The translations under genes were made by a program, and so were the position numbers. The notes beneath the pieces are model-generated. The model was not told the DNA's origin, did not search any database, and worked only from the letters and a program-made list of their open reading frames with translations. DNA of 64,000 bases from an uncultured Sulfurovum sp. (GTDB lineage: Bacteria; Campylobacterota; Campylobacteria; Campylobacterales; Sulfurovaceae), in the NCBI GenBank assembly GCA_947311605.1, contig CAMZLC010000058.1:18387-82386 (forward strand), given 5' to 3'. Positions 18,286-28,297 of this stretch are shown here, piece after piece; the stretch's first letter is position 1; each line of letters opens with the position of its first letter.

Positions 18286-19397
18286 AGCTCCATTGCCTCG
18301 ACAATCATCTTATTTACCTTATGAACATCATACTTTTCCACCGCAATCTTTCTACTCTCTTTCCCACAAATTGACAACTTTTCAGAATTGACAATGAAAT
18401 ATTCCATTGCTCTTATCAGGGCTGGTTTGTTTTTTACAGGAATAAGAAATCCATTGTTACCATCTTCAACAGTTTCTCTGCAACCTGGGGCATCAGTGGT
18501 GATAATTGGTCTACCCATGGCCATAGCTTCTAACACTGTTCGGGGTGTCCCTTCCCGGTAATAACTTGGCAGGACATATACCGATGAATCTGCAATGGCC
18601 GGTTTGACATCCCGCAGTTCACCAAGAAATTCAATAATACCGTCGGAAACCCATCCATTTATCTCTTCTTCCTTCAATGCCTGTGGATTACTGTCAAACA
18701 TACCAACAAGCCTGAAAAAAGTATTCGGGTATTTCTTTTTTAACTCTCTTGCCGCTTCAACATATTCTCTAATACCTTTATCTGCAATCAGACGAGCAAT
18801 CAGCAAAAAAGTCGTTGCATCAGGAAATACTTCTGGACGAAAATCATCGATATCAATCCCTGAGCCATTAATTAAGACAGCCTGTTTTTTATTGCGGAGA
18901 TATCCTTCTGATTCAAACAAGTCAAGATCATCAGGATTTTGAAAAAAGACCCGATGATTGTTTTTCAAACTCAATACATAGAGTTTTTTTACTATATAAT
19001 TGATGAGCCTATAGACACCGGTTCCACCAACAACCACATTCCCAAGCCCTGTTATTATGCTATAGATATTTGGTACTCTAGCAAGCTTGGCAGCGATGGA
19101 GCCGTAAATTACAGGTTTTACAGTGTAAGCCAGAAAATACTCTGGTCCAAATTCTCGAATAGTTTTGTAAAAATCAGTCAACGTAAACAGGTCATGAAGG
19201 GGATTCGTCCCAGTTCTACTCAACTTTATTTCTTTGCATTGAACCCCTATGACAGAGAGTTGCTGTCGTACATTAACGGAGATATCAGGCGCACAAGCCA
19301 GTACTTCGTGGCCTCTTCGGACAAACTCTTCCAAAAGTTTGCCACGAAAGTTTATAAGCGACTCTGAATAACTGCCCAATAGTAGAATTTTTGCCAT
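18282..19397 (-). CDS. GT4-family glycosyltransferase (PglA-like)
   Basis: 371 residues, GT-B fold. The N-terminus reads MAKILLLGSYSESLINFRGKL. The C-terminal half has FLLIARLIADKGIREY, YVLPSYYREGTPRTVLEAMA and TTDAPGCRETV, typical of GT4 enzymes such as PglA, which adds an N-acetylhexosamine to the lipid-linked first sugar. The gene directly precedes the PglC-like gene, with overlapping ends, so it is the best candidate for adding the second sugar. The exact donor is an inference. Confidence 0.9.
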   Translation of the reverse strand: MAKILLLGSYSESLINFRGKLLEEFVRRGHEVLACAPDISVNVRQQLSVIGVQCKEIKLSRTGTNPLHDLFTLTDFYKTIREFGPEYFLAYTVKPVIYGSIAAKLARVPNIYSIITGLGNVVVGGTGVYRLINYIVKKLYVLSLKNNHRVFFQNPDDLDLFESEGYLRNKKQAVLINGSGIDIDDFRPEVFPDATTFLLIARLIADKGIREYVEAARELKKKYPNTFFRLVGMFDSNPQALKEEEINGWVSDGIIEFLGELRDVKPAIADSSVYVLPSYYREGTPRTVLEAMAMGRPIITTDAPGCRETVEDGNNGFLIPVKNKPALIRAMEYFIVNSEKLSICGKESRKIAVEKYDVHKVNKMIVEAMEL

Positions 19398-19434
19398 TAT
19401 TTAAAAAATTTGGACGAAATCGTCCCTTTGCTGT

Positions 19435-20574
19435 TTAGCCAAGTGCCTTTTTGTACGATTCAATAACTGCTGCTGCAGAATTCCCGCAACTAAATTTTTT
19501 ACTCTGCCCGTATCCTTTTTCAATGAGTTCCTCTCTCTTTTCATTGCATCCTAATACTTGCAACATACCATCCAGTATTGAATGTTCATCATAAGGGTCA
19601 ACAAAAATTGCAGCATCTCCACAGATTTCAGGTAGAGCTGAAACGGAAGAAGTGATAACAGGGACCCCGCATGCCATTGCCTCAATTGCAGGCATTCCAA
19701 ATCCTTCATGAAGAGACGGAAAAGTAAGTACATCCGCCAAACTGTACACCGATGCCATATCCTCATCATCCACAAAACCTGTAAATAAAATTCTGTTACT
19801 AAAAGCACTCTCCTGAACTTCTTTAAAGAGTGATTGGAAACCAAAGATGGGTTTCCCCATAATAACTAAATAATGAGGGAAATTTGTCTGGGAACAGAGT
19901 TGCAAATAAGCTTTAAGCAACCTGTGTAAATTCTTTCTGGGTTCAATATGGCTTACACAGAGAATATATTGCGACGGTAAGTTATACTTATTTCTCACTC
20001 TTTTTAATTGATCCTTATCAGTTATTAGAGCGTATTGGTGGGTAATGGCATTATGGGAAATATCAATATTCTGCCCATCTAATCCCCAAAAATTACATAA
20101 ATCATTTTTGGTGTCTTCAGATACAGTTATTATTCTTGAGACCCTTCGAAAAGTGTAGGGAACAATCTTTTTCAAAAATCGGAGACGCCATGGCGTGTAT
20201 GTTCCCGGCATGTGCATAAAACGCACATCATGGGCTGTGAGGACGGTTGGAATATCAAGGTGAGGGGCCGGATAATACGCAGTATGGAACAAAGAAAGCT
20301 TATCTTTTTTCACCTGCTGCCGCCAGTAAGGAATACCTAGAAGTAAGCGCTTATAAGTTGGGATTGCAGGCAAAGGCGTTCTTACTATTTCACAAGGTGC
20401 TCCTGACGTAAGGGCCTCAAGTAATGTACTCTCAATATCACGAGATACATAAACAATACTTTGCCAACCATGATCTGCTATCTGTTGTAACAGTTCTGGC
20501 AAAACACTTAATTCTCGTTGTTGTGCTCCACCAAAATGGTCATGGACAAGAACTTCATTAATTCCTATTTTCAT
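19435..20574 (-). CDS. GT4-family glycosyltransferase
   Basis: 379 residues. It begins KIGINEVLVHDHFGGAQQREL, where GGAQ marks the GT-B acceptor loop. The donor-side half contains ILCVSHIEPRKNLHRLLKAY, LTFPSLHEGFGMPAIEAMACG and SSVSALPEICGDAAIFVDP, the signature of mannosyl-type GT4 enzymes. It is probably cytosolic and extends the glycan. The donor sugar cannot be set from the sequence. A 37-nt spacer separates it from the next gene. Confidence 0.9.
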   Translation of the reverse strand: MKIGINEVLVHDHFGGAQQRELSVLPELLQQIADHGWQSIVYVSRDIESTLLEALTSGAPCEIVRTPLPAIPTYKRLLLGIPYWRQQVKKDKLSLFHTAYYPAPHLDIPTVLTAHDVRFMHMPGTYTPWRLRFLKKIVPYTFRRVSRIITVSEDTKNDLCNFWGLDGQNIDISHNAITHQYALITDKDQLKRVRNKYNLPSQYILCVSHIEPRKNLHRLLKAYLQLCSQTNFPHYLVIMGKPIFGFQSLFKEVQESAFSNRILFTGFVDDEDMASVYSLADVLTFPSLHEGFGMPAIEAMACGVPVITSSVSALPEICGDAAIFVDPYDEHSILDGMLQVLGCNEKREELIEKGYGQSKKFSCGNSAAAVIESYKKALG

Positions 20575-20638
20575 AGCAGGGGAACAAAAACTAAAGGTTT
20601 ATATTGTCTTGTACTTAATTTATTTTGTATTGGGGACA

Positions 20639-21601
20639 TCACTTCTTCCCAAAAACTACTGGAATCATTGAAATATAACTCCGTGCTCGAGAAAACGATG
20701 AAGAGAAATCAAAAGTGACCAACCCTTTGGCGAGCCAGAGAAAGGCTTTAAAAAAACTGGTGAAGACCAGCATTCCCCTCAAAAGTATTGTCTTCACAAA
20801 ACCATAATGCTTTGAATAAAAGTAAATAATACTTCTGGTATATTGCTGTGCACCCCATACACTTAGCGCATTTTTCTGTATTTTTTGCCTTTGCTTACTG
20901 CTTTGTCCTCTAAAATGTCCTATGAGAACTCCAGGCAAATAAAAAATCCTTGACCCAGCCTTTTTACATCTGTAACACCAGTCAATATCTTCACAATACA
21001 TGAAAATAGATTCATCCAGTAACCCTATCTCATCAATAGCATCCCGACGAATCATCAAACACGCACCAGTAACCCAATCCACAACATGGGGTTCAACTCG
21101 AATGTCCCATGTTCTTTGGTATGATGCCCAAAACCTGGATTCAGGAAAAACACGATCGAGATAGACTAAATTCCAGAATAGTGGCATTAAAGTAGGAAAA
21201 GATCGAGCTGATGTTTCCACTTTTTTTGTCTCAGGATGACATAACCTGGGGCCGCAGATACCTGCCTTTTCATGTCTATCCATAAAAGCAACCATCGTAT
21301 CAAATGTACCAGGATAAACCAGGGTATCAGGATTCAACAATACAATATACTTTCCATTGCTGACTTTAATAGCACTGTTATTTCCCTTTGCAAATCCACA
21401 ATTATCTGGATTTTTAACAAACCGAATATCGGGAAATGACAAAACTGCCATCTCTGCACTCCCATCGGTTGAATTGTTGTCGATTAGTATTATTTCAAAT
21501 GAAATTGATAAATTAGCGTTGTAAACTGAAGCGATACATTCCCTAATAAAGTCTTTGCCATTCCAATTAAGGATACAGATAGAAAGAACAGGCTGGTTCA
21601 T
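20639..21601 (-). CDS. GT2-family glycosyltransferase (WbbL/rhamnosyltransferase-like)
   Basis: About 320 residues. The N-terminus is LSICILNWNGKDFIREC, with LIDNNSTDGS, LLNPDTLVYPG and, further on, WVTGACLMIRRDAIDEIG then FMYCEDIDWCYR. This set is typical of WbbL-like rhamnosyltransferases. The C-terminus has a hydrophobic stretch (KTILLRGMLVFTSFFKAFLW). A longer frame starts at 21625 and overlaps the upstream gene by 23 nt; the ATG at 21601, just after that gene's stop, fits the family N-terminus better. Rhamnose as donor is only a family-level guess. Confidence 0.86.
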   Translation of the reverse strand: MNQPVLSICILNWNGKDFIRECIASVYNANLSISFEIILIDNNSTDGSAEMAVLSFPDIRFVKNPDNCGFAKGNNSAIKVSNGKYIVLLNPDTLVYPGTFDTMVAFMDRHEKAGICGPRLCHPETKKVETSARSFPTLMPLFWNLVYLDRVFPESRFWASYQRTWDIRVEPHVVDWVTGACLMIRRDAIDEIGLLDESIFMYCEDIDWCYRCKKAGSRIFYLPGVLIGHFRGQSSKQRQKIQKNALSVWGAQQYTRSIIYFYSKHYGFVKTILLRGMLVFTSFFKAFLWLAKGLVTFDFSSSFSRARSYISMIPVVFGKK

Positions 21602-21602
21602 A

Positions 21603-23732
21603 CTATTTAGAGCCTTGTTTATCATGTACCACTGATACTGACTCGATAGTACCTAAACCACCGAAATGTCCATAGCCGGAGGCAAGAAAGAAAAGCTTTT
21701 TGCTTGCCATATCTTTCAGCCATTTAATCTCAACAATCTGTTCTCTGATGTTTTTGGAATAACGTGAAGCAGGGTCGGGATCATCACTCTTAAGCATGAT
21801 TAAAAAATCATTATCTCTGGAAGCCACTAATCGCTTAATAGAATCACCACGAAAAAGAAACCGTATTTTTACAGTGTCACCTGCCGTTATATTATGAAAA
21901 GAAACCACAGAAGCATCACGATAAATAGAAGGCGTATCATACTCAATGGGAAGGTATTTATCTGCAATCATCTTATCAAAACCATTGAAGATGAGAATGG
22001 GCGCAATCACCTGCTCTAAAAAACATTTAGATACTGTTGAGAAAATAGAAGGAAGTACCTGATAATTATTTTCTTCTATCCATTTCTCCATATTATCTGT
22101 TAGCTGAGAGTGGCTTCCTTGCTTTCCATCAATCAGACAGCTGACAGCTTTCCTACCGTTAAAGCGTCCATTAAACACTATTGTCTTATCTTTAAGAGGA
22201 GCTAAATCAGAGTTAAAAGGACCAACATCATCGCTGGTTACAAGTGGAGAAAACAATAATGTTTGTTGTAAATCATTAAGTACTGAAACCTTTGCGCCGC
22301 TTAAAACCCGAAGATATAGTGCTGTATAAGGATCAGTTAGATAAACACCTTTGGACTGAGTCGTGCTTCGGACAATATCCAAAAGCATAAAAAATGGCCC
22401 GGAACGATACACTGAGAGTAAGGCCTGACGAGGGAGGATTGTAAGAGAATGAAAAAACATCATTAAAAACAGCAAAACAATTATACAAACATCCAAACCT
22501 TTCCTGTTGTACCGAATTTTAGTGGAAAAAAAGACCAGTAAAACAATAAGGGGAATTTCATAACTAATTATTCTATTGAAATATGCTTCTTTTTGTCGTC
22601 CCTGCTTTATCCATTGTACAACTAAATCAACTCTTTTCTCTATACGCTGCCAAAAAGTTAGTGGCTTTGTTTTTTTGATGACTCCTGTATAGACTTTAGG
22701 AGGGGGCTCTTTATAACGAATAAAACTATTGCCAGAAAAAATAACAGCTGGAAGGGTCAAGAGAAGAGGAAACCCAACTAAAATAACCATCATTTGGATT
22801 TTCGCTTTCACAGATCGGGCAAACAACAATACGCTCAGCAACAGGATAGGGAAAACAAGCACATAGAGAATAATGAGGTTTAGATGATAGAGCCACCCCG
22901 CTACCAGCAGCCCTGCACCAAGAACAACATTAAATGAAATATCAGACGTCCGTAGTCCTTTATAAAAATATATAATCCCAGTAATAAATAATAATTTACT
23001 TTGCTGGAAAGGGTATATTCCGTGGTTAAAAAAATTCACTAAGCCAACGAACATCAATATGGCTGCAACAATTGTAACAACAAGTAGGGCATGAAGGCGA
23101 CGTTGTCGGTCAGCAAAAACCCATTCGTAAGTCTTGGTTAGAACATTTGCAAATAGCAAAAAGGCCAACAAGTAATAGATATAAAATGCGCCACCGGTGA
23201 TTCCTTGAGCCAGGACGACGTTTAAAGTACCAAATGCCGGGTAGCGTGCTGCCTGCCAATAGCCAACAAGAGTCCTATATATCGGAAAAGGATTTTCCTG
23301 AAGTCCACGGTGGATATATTGCAGATTTGAAACATCATCAAAACCCAGATTATGTGTAAGAACATGCGAGAATAAAAAGACGAATACGAACAATGATATT
23401 AAAAGCTTATCTGTAATACAACCAACTTTAACTGGTTCAATTGTGTTCGAGCCAGTTTTTGAAAACTTCTTATATAGATTTGTAATCACAAAAAGAATGG
23501 CCAAAACACCACTTAATAACCTGACTAATAGAGCCAGGTCATATGAAGATCTGACAAATGGAGAAAGAATAATTGTCACAGTGACCAGCCATAACCATCC
23601 TGCAAAAAAGGCATCGGTAGTTGTACGACTATGGGCATTACTGCCAATTGAACAAATAAGCTTACCAGGCAACCAGAGAAACACTACAATTGAGACAACC
23701 GATAATCCTATCCCAGATAAAACAATCAACAT
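21603..23732 (-). CDS. Large polytopic membrane protein, possible glycosyltransferase or polymerase
   Basis: 709 residues. The first 430 have roughly 12 hydrophobic segments; the last 230 are soluble and probably periplasmic. No named family is obvious. A short loop after the third segment (HNLGFDDVSNLQYIHRGLQ) holds acidic residues in the place where GT-C enzymes keep their catalytic aspartates. The C-terminal part contains DTVKIRFLFRGDSIKRL and ends near the start of the WbbL-like gene. It overlaps the next membrane protein by 7 nt. The position among other membrane GTs suggests a GT-C type role; this is an inference. Confidence 0.7.
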   Translation of the reverse strand: MLIVLSGIGLSVVSIVVFLWLPGKLICSIGSNAHSRTTTDAFFAGWLWLVTVTIILSPFVRSSYDLALLVRLLSGVLAILFVITNLYKKFSKTGSNTIEPVKVGCITDKLLISLFVFVFLFSHVLTHNLGFDDVSNLQYIHRGLQENPFPIYRTLVGYWQAARYPAFGTLNVVLAQGITGGAFYIYYLLAFLLFANVLTKTYEWVFADRQRRLHALLVVTIVAAILMFVGLVNFFNHGIYPFQQSKLLFITGIIYFYKGLRTSDISFNVVLGAGLLVAGWLYHLNLIILYVLVFPILLLSVLLFARSVKAKIQMMVILVGFPLLLTLPAVIFSGNSFIRYKEPPPKVYTGVIKKTKPLTFWQRIEKRVDLVVQWIKQGRQKEAYFNRIISYEIPLIVLLVFFSTKIRYNRKGLDVCIIVLLFLMMFFHSLTILPRQALLSVYRSGPFFMLLDIVRSTTQSKGVYLTDPYTALYLRVLSGAKVSVLNDLQQTLLFSPLVTSDDVGPFNSDLAPLKDKTIVFNGRFNGRKAVSCLIDGKQGSHSQLTDNMEKWIEENNYQVLPSIFSTVSKCFLEQVIAPILIFNGFDKMIADKYLPIEYDTPSIYRDASVVSFHNITAGDTVKIRFLFRGDSIKRLVASRDNDFLIMLKSDDPDPASRYSKNIREQIVEIKWLKDMASKKLFFLASGYGHFGGLGTIESVSVVHDKQGSK

Positions 23733-24952
23733 GAACCTCCTAAAGCAGAGGACAAAGGCTTATTTTTCTCAGAATGAAACTTTGTTAATTTAGCTATCGT
23801 CGCGCAGGAAAGTGCTATCATTAAAGGCTCAAGGGGTAGCCGGTATCTTATAGATCCCACGGTAATAATATGTACGCAGGTATAATAACTGAAAAATATC
23901 CAGATAACTCCTGTTTTCCTCCACTCATGACGCAGAAACCAGAGACTGGCAATACTTAAAAGAAGAATTGGTCCGAAACTCAACAAAGAAATCCATTTAT
24001 AGATACCTTGATTGAACCAATGGAAATTGGGCCATAGATGCCAGAAACGCAGAAATTTTTTCCAGCATAATTTTACAAAATTGTGTGGATGTTTCTTTAT
24101 GAAATCTATTGCTTTTTTCTTTTGCCAATTATTTGTCTGAATTTCACCCATTCCTTCGGGCATGTCTTCAAGAAACTTTTTGTATCCCACTAATTCACTG
24201 GTGGTTCCACCAGAAGAATTCCAAGTATTATTTCCATCGAGCAGTACCATTCCTAAACCAGTTGAACCAACAACAAAATCTCCTAAAAGAATCTTATTAC
24301 GAACGCCCCAGGGTATCATTATTATGATAAAACCCATAAGTATCAACGTGGCTTTTTTCCATGATACTTTCATCACAAACACTTGCCAGAACCAAACAAC
24401 CGGCATGAAATACATGAGTGTAGGCCGTACCAAATGGCTAAATCCCGACAAAAAACTCATCTTCCAACCACCTACTTGTTCTTTCCCTTTGAGTAGCTGT
24501 AAAAAGTAGGCTGATACCAAAAGAAGGAAAAAGGTTTCTGACAATAGTAGAGACGAATAATATATAAAAAATGGATAGACAGCAGAAATAAACCCAGCCA
24601 GAAAAAGAGAGACTCTTGACGGTACTAACAAAAATGAAATACGACCGATAAGATAGATGTTAAAAGACGAAACCGACGCTAGTAAAATTTTACATCCAAT
24701 CACCCCGGCACCAGAAAATTTAATGAATACTGCAAGTATAAATGCAGTTAAAGGCATATCATGGGCATACTTGGTACCATCGAAAAAAGTCCAGTTTTCA
24801 AGCAGGTTTGTAATTTCAGCCCAATAGCGAGGTTCGTCGAAACGCAGAACAGATGGAGATACAAAAACATACGTAAACCTTATAAGAAATCCCAACAAAC
24901 AGAGAGAGATCAGCAAATGAGTATTTTTTACTGATGAAACAAAATTCTTCAT
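23726..24952 (-). CDS. GT39/ArnT-like polytopic membrane glycosyltransferase
   Basis: 408 residues with about 10-11 hydrophobic segments. The first extracytoplasmic loop reads SPSVLRFDEPRYWAEITNLLENWTFFDGTKYAHDMPLT. The FDEPRYW aspartate-glutamate pair is the catalytic-type motif of the PMT/ArnT group. Such enzymes use a lipid-phosphate sugar as donor on the periplasmic face. A DPM1-like synthase gene, which would make that donor, lies immediately upstream (24995-26164). Acceptor unknown. Confidence 0.82.
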   Translation of the reverse strand: MKNFVSSVKNTHLLISLCLLGFLIRFTYVFVSPSVLRFDEPRYWAEITNLLENWTFFDGTKYAHDMPLTAFILAVFIKFSGAGVIGCKILLASVSSFNIYLIGRISFLLVPSRVSLFLAGFISAVYPFFIYYSSLLLSETFFLLLVSAYFLQLLKGKEQVGGWKMSFLSGFSHLVRPTLMYFMPVVWFWQVFVMKVSWKKATLILMGFIIIMIPWGVRNKILLGDFVVGSTGLGMVLLDGNNTWNSSGGTTSELVGYKKFLEDMPEGMGEIQTNNWQKKKAIDFIKKHPHNFVKLCWKKFLRFWHLWPNFHWFNQGIYKWISLLSFGPILLLSIASLWFLRHEWRKTGVIWIFFSYYTCVHIITVGSIRYRLPLEPLMIALSCATIAKLTKFHSEKNKPLSSALGGSC

Positions 24953-24994
24953 TAATAAACATCCAGCAAAACAATCAAAGACAATAATAATCTT

Positions 24995-26164
24995 TCATCG
25001 TACTTTTAATAAAAGAATACCATTGAAAAAACTGGTTATAATAATTTGAAAACCTACAGCGAGAAGGGTAACTGCAGGGACTAAGACACGCATCATATGA
25101 CCAGAAACTAGTGATCCAAAACCAGTTTGACGCCATTCAAAGACGCCATATAAAATAAGCCCTCCTCCTATTAAAATCATGAACAAACCAACAATTAAAG
25201 CCTTTTCCAGAGAGATCTTCTTTGCCATTGTCACAAATCGTTTATCAAATGGCAAAAGACCGCTATTTATAGCGAATTGTTTGGCAAGAAAAGCAAAAGC
25301 AACAGTTTGAAAACCGAGAATAATAGCACAACTGGATAGAAGTAATGTGTGAATGTCAAAAGTTACATTGCCAATTTTCAGTGGCCCGGGAAGCAATACA
25401 GCTTGCACGAAAACACCTAATGCAATCAGACATATTCCGGGAATAAAAAAAAGCCATTTTGGGCTATACATAAGCAAAAATCGAAGATGCCGCCAACCAT
25501 CACGCCAACTTCTTAAATGGGGTGAACGACTCCTTCCATCGGGATGTAAGAAAATCGGGACTTCAGCAAGACGAAGCTTATTAAGAGTAGCTTTAACTAC
25601 CATTTCACTTGCAAATTCCATCCCAGTGGTATGAAGATCCAAGGCTAATATAGCCTCCTTTCGAAATCCCCTTAGACCACAATGGAAATCACCTATTAGA
25701 CTATTAAAAAAAAGCTTACCAATACCGCTTAAAACAGGATTCCCCAGATATCTGTGTAATGGCGGCATTGCTCCCGGTTTAATTCCACCAAGGAAACGAT
25801 TCCCCATTACCAGATCATATCCCGCACGAAGTTGCGTGAGAAAATCCTCAAGTTTTGAGAAATCATAGCTGTCATCAGCATCTGCCATGACGATAAACTT
25901 TCCCCTCGCCTCAAGAAAACCTCCCATCAAAGCACTTCCATACCCTTTTTCAGGAACTGCGACAACTCTGGCGCCATGTTGTTTGGCAATTTTCTGGGAG
26001 CCATCGGTGCTGCCGTTATCGGCTATTACAACCTCACCTGCGACATGGTTGCGATTTAGAAAGTCTTTAGCCTTTTCAATGCAAATCGCTAATGTTTCGG
26101 CCTCATCGAGACACGGCATTACGATAGAAAGTTCACAAGTAGATGGTTCATTACTATTTTGCAT
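24995..26164 (-). CDS. DPM1/GtrB-like GT2, polyprenyl-phosphate sugar synthase with C-terminal membrane segments
   Basis: 389 residues. The GT2 domain starts ELSIVMPCLDEAETL and has IADNGSTDGSQ and the DxD-like motif VMADADDSYDF. The region GDFHCGLRGFRKEAI is typical of polyprenyl-phosphate sugar synthases. From about residue 235 four hydrophobic segments follow. The reaction is likely sugar transfer from a nucleotide to polyprenyl phosphate, feeding the membrane GT just downstream. The sugar is unknown. Confidence 0.87.
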   Translation of the reverse strand: MQNSNEPSTCELSIVMPCLDEAETLAICIEKAKDFLNRNHVAGEVVIADNGSTDGSQKIAKQHGARVVAVPEKGYGSALMGGFLEARGKFIVMADADDSYDFSKLEDFLTQLRAGYDLVMGNRFLGGIKPGAMPPLHRYLGNPVLSGIGKLFFNSLIGDFHCGLRGFRKEAILALDLHTTGMEFASEMVVKATLNKLRLAEVPIFLHPDGRSRSPHLRSWRDGWRHLRFLLMYSPKWLFFIPGICLIALGVFVQAVLLPGPLKIGNVTFDIHTLLLSSCAIILGFQTVAFAFLAKQFAINSGLLPFDKRFVTMAKKISLEKALIVGLFMILIGGGLILYGVFEWRQTGFGSLVSGHMMRVLVPAVTLLAVGFQIIITSFFNGILLLKVR

Positions 26165-26235
26165 AAAGGATAATCTCTTTTATTAATTCACTACGTTCTC
26201 ATGGAATAAACTATTGTTTACCCGGAAGCATTTCC

Positions 26236-27402
26236 TCATTGCACTTCAAGGGTTTTGGTAGAATCTGCATTGCATTCTATAATTCGTAACCACTCGGCTA
26301 GAACAGCTTCTGGTGCGTATATTTTTGCTCGTTGCCTGGCCTTTTGTGAGAAATGTTCGTACTTTTCGTTATCCTCAAGGAGTTCTACAATACTTTCAGC
26401 AACTGAATGCTCAACTTCCAACACATTATTTTCGTGAATATCGGCAAGTAGTACTCCATATTCAGAGTCTTCAAGAATTTCCCTGGGACCGGTCTCACAA
26501 TCTGTGGATATAACTGGAACGCCTAACAGTAAAGATTCTATCACTATGGTGGGAATCCCCTCAAAAAGTGACGTCAAAACAAACAGTTTAGCCCTTCGGA
26601 GATACTTATAAGGATTTTCCTGAAAACCTAAAAAATGAACTGAGGAACTTAACCCCAGATCCTGAACCTGATGTTTTAAGTCATCTTCCAGATTTCCACG
26701 GCCAATGATAACTAATTGAAGTTCATCTATTGACTCTCTGGCTATTTTAAAACTATTGATTAAGTGTTGCTGCCCTTTTTGTCGATTGAGATTGGCGATG
26801 TTGATAATGACGGGGTGATCAAAAACCGGTAACAACTCGCATGGAATCCCATCTTGCGAAGACGTAACAACGCTAGAATAATCATATACATTACACAGAC
26901 ATACAACCTTACTCTCCGGGATTTTATAAAAATCAACAAGATCCTTCGCTATATTTTTTGAGATAGCCACTACCTTATCAGCACGCCTGTATAGGAAATA
27001 TACCAGCAATTTATATATTCTGTTGTACCATCCACTTGCCAGCGAACGCTGTATGTCAACCTGAACAGCTAAAATTGTTCTCTTTTTAGGAACCAGCACA
27101 TTGATAATGTTTGCGACCTCTCCGAAACTAACAACAGTTTCGATTTTGTTACTTCTAATGTGTTGTCTTAGTTTCCTGATCCTTTTAAAAAAATTGAATA
27201 AACGTGCCACATGATTAACTGTCTTCTTACCACTTATATCAAGGTCAATCTCTTTACCGCGAAATGGAAATCCAGGACTCTCTGTACCAAAATATAAGAT
27301 TTCGTGCTGAATATTGGATGGCAAAACCATAGAAAAATTAGACATACACTTTTGCATACCACCTTTAGACATATGAGCGACTAAAAATGCTATCTTATTC
27401 AT
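26236..27402 (-). CDS. GT4-family glycosyltransferase
   Basis: 388 residues. The N-terminal MNKIAFLVAHMSKGGMQKCMSN has the GT-B glycine loop. The donor half has IINIANLNRQKGQQHLI, FVLTSLFEGIPTIVIESLLLG and STDCETGPREIL, as in WbbO- and WcaL-type GT4 enzymes. The end overlaps no gene; the start overlaps the SDR gene upstream by 8 nt. It is probably cytosolic; donor and acceptor unknown. Confidence 0.9.
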   Translation of the reverse strand: MNKIAFLVAHMSKGGMQKCMSNFSMVLPSNIQHEILYFGTESPGFPFRGKEIDLDISGKKTVNHVARLFNFFKRIRKLRQHIRSNKIETVVSFGEVANIINVLVPKKRTILAVQVDIQRSLASGWYNRIYKLLVYFLYRRADKVVAISKNIAKDLVDFYKIPESKVVCLCNVYDYSSVVTSSQDGIPCELLPVFDHPVIINIANLNRQKGQQHLINSFKIARESIDELQLVIIGRGNLEDDLKHQVQDLGLSSSVHFLGFQENPYKYLRRAKLFVLTSLFEGIPTIVIESLLLGVPVISTDCETGPREILEDSEYGVLLADIHENNVLEVEHSVAESIVELLEDNEKYEHFSQKARQRAKIYAPEAVLAEWLRIIECNADSTKTLEVQ

Positions 27403-28297
27403 TCTGATTTTCCATCATAATTGAAACTCCATCAGCAAGATCAATTTCAGGCTGCCAATTTGCCATATTGCAGAAACGAGAAGAATCAATTTTCCAACAA
27501 CTTGTATCCCATGACGGGGAAAAAGCATTTACAATTTTTATTCCCCTTCCCGTTAAATGTTCAACAATGTTAAGTAACTGCTCTATGGAATATGACTTAC
27601 CATAGCTAATATTGAAAACGCCGGTAACCTTGTGATCAATAATGTACTTCAGTGCTTTTACAAAATCGGAATAAAATAGATAATCTTTCTGCGCCTTACC
27701 ATCACCCCAAATTGTAAACGCTTTACCGGTCAAGGCCGCTTTTAAAAGATAGGGGATAATTCCCTGCTGGTCATTTTCTCTTGAACAAAAACCATACAGA
27801 TTTGATATTCGAAGAATAGTATAGTCAAAACCAACTCTTTCAGCTGTTTGAATGATAAGTTGTTCAGCATGCAATTTGGCTAAACCATACATACAGTTCG
27901 GTGTCAGTCTGCTGTCTTCGTTGAATATGCCTTGCCCTGAACCATAAATGGTCCCTGCAGAAGAAAAGAAAATAAGATGGATTTTGTTCCCAGGGACAAG
28001 CTGTACAGCATTCAGAATCTTGCATAAAAGGGGTATGTCCGTCATCCATTCAAGACCTGGCGACTCTTCTGATGTTTTAGGGACACTACTCCATGCGAGG
28101 TGCAAAATAGTATCATTCTCTCCTAACACACCTGGCAAAAACATGTCATTCAAGGCAATAGTAGTCGCATTCCCTATCCTGGATACTCTCACTATATCAC
28201 GGTAGTCATCAGAGACTAGTTCAGGGTATAAAGCACTGGCGATTCTCCCCCCTGCACCAGTCAAAAATATTTTATTCTGCTTTGTACTCATTAACAT
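27395..28297 (-). CDS. NAD-dependent sugar epimerase/dehydratase (extended SDR)
   Basis: 300 residues. The dinucleotide loop is IFLTGAGGRIASAL at about 10-23. The catalytic serine lies in FFSSAGTIYGSG and the YxxxK pair in MYGLAKLHAEQ. The C-terminal GVFNISYGKSYSIEQLL is usual in UDP-sugar 4-epimerases and related reductases. It probably converts a nucleotide-activated sugar for the locus. Length is slightly below the usual 310-340. A 267-nt non-coding gap lies upstream, so an internal promoter may occur there, though no convincing -10/-35 pair was identified. Confidence 0.86.
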   Translation of the reverse strand: MLMSTKQNKIFLTGAGGRIASALYPELVSDDYRDIVRVSRIGNATTIALNDMFLPGVLGENDTILHLAWSSVPKTSEESPGLEWMTDIPLLCKILNAVQLVPGNKIHLIFFSSAGTIYGSGQGIFNEDSRLTPNCMYGLAKLHAEQLIIQTAERVGFDYTILRISNLYGFCSRENDQQGIIPYLLKAALTGKAFTIWGDGKAQKDYLFYSDFVKALKYIIDHKVTGVFNISYGKSYSIEQLLNIVEHLTGRGIKIVNAFSPSWDTSCWKIDSSRFCNMANWQPEIDLADGVSIMMENQNE

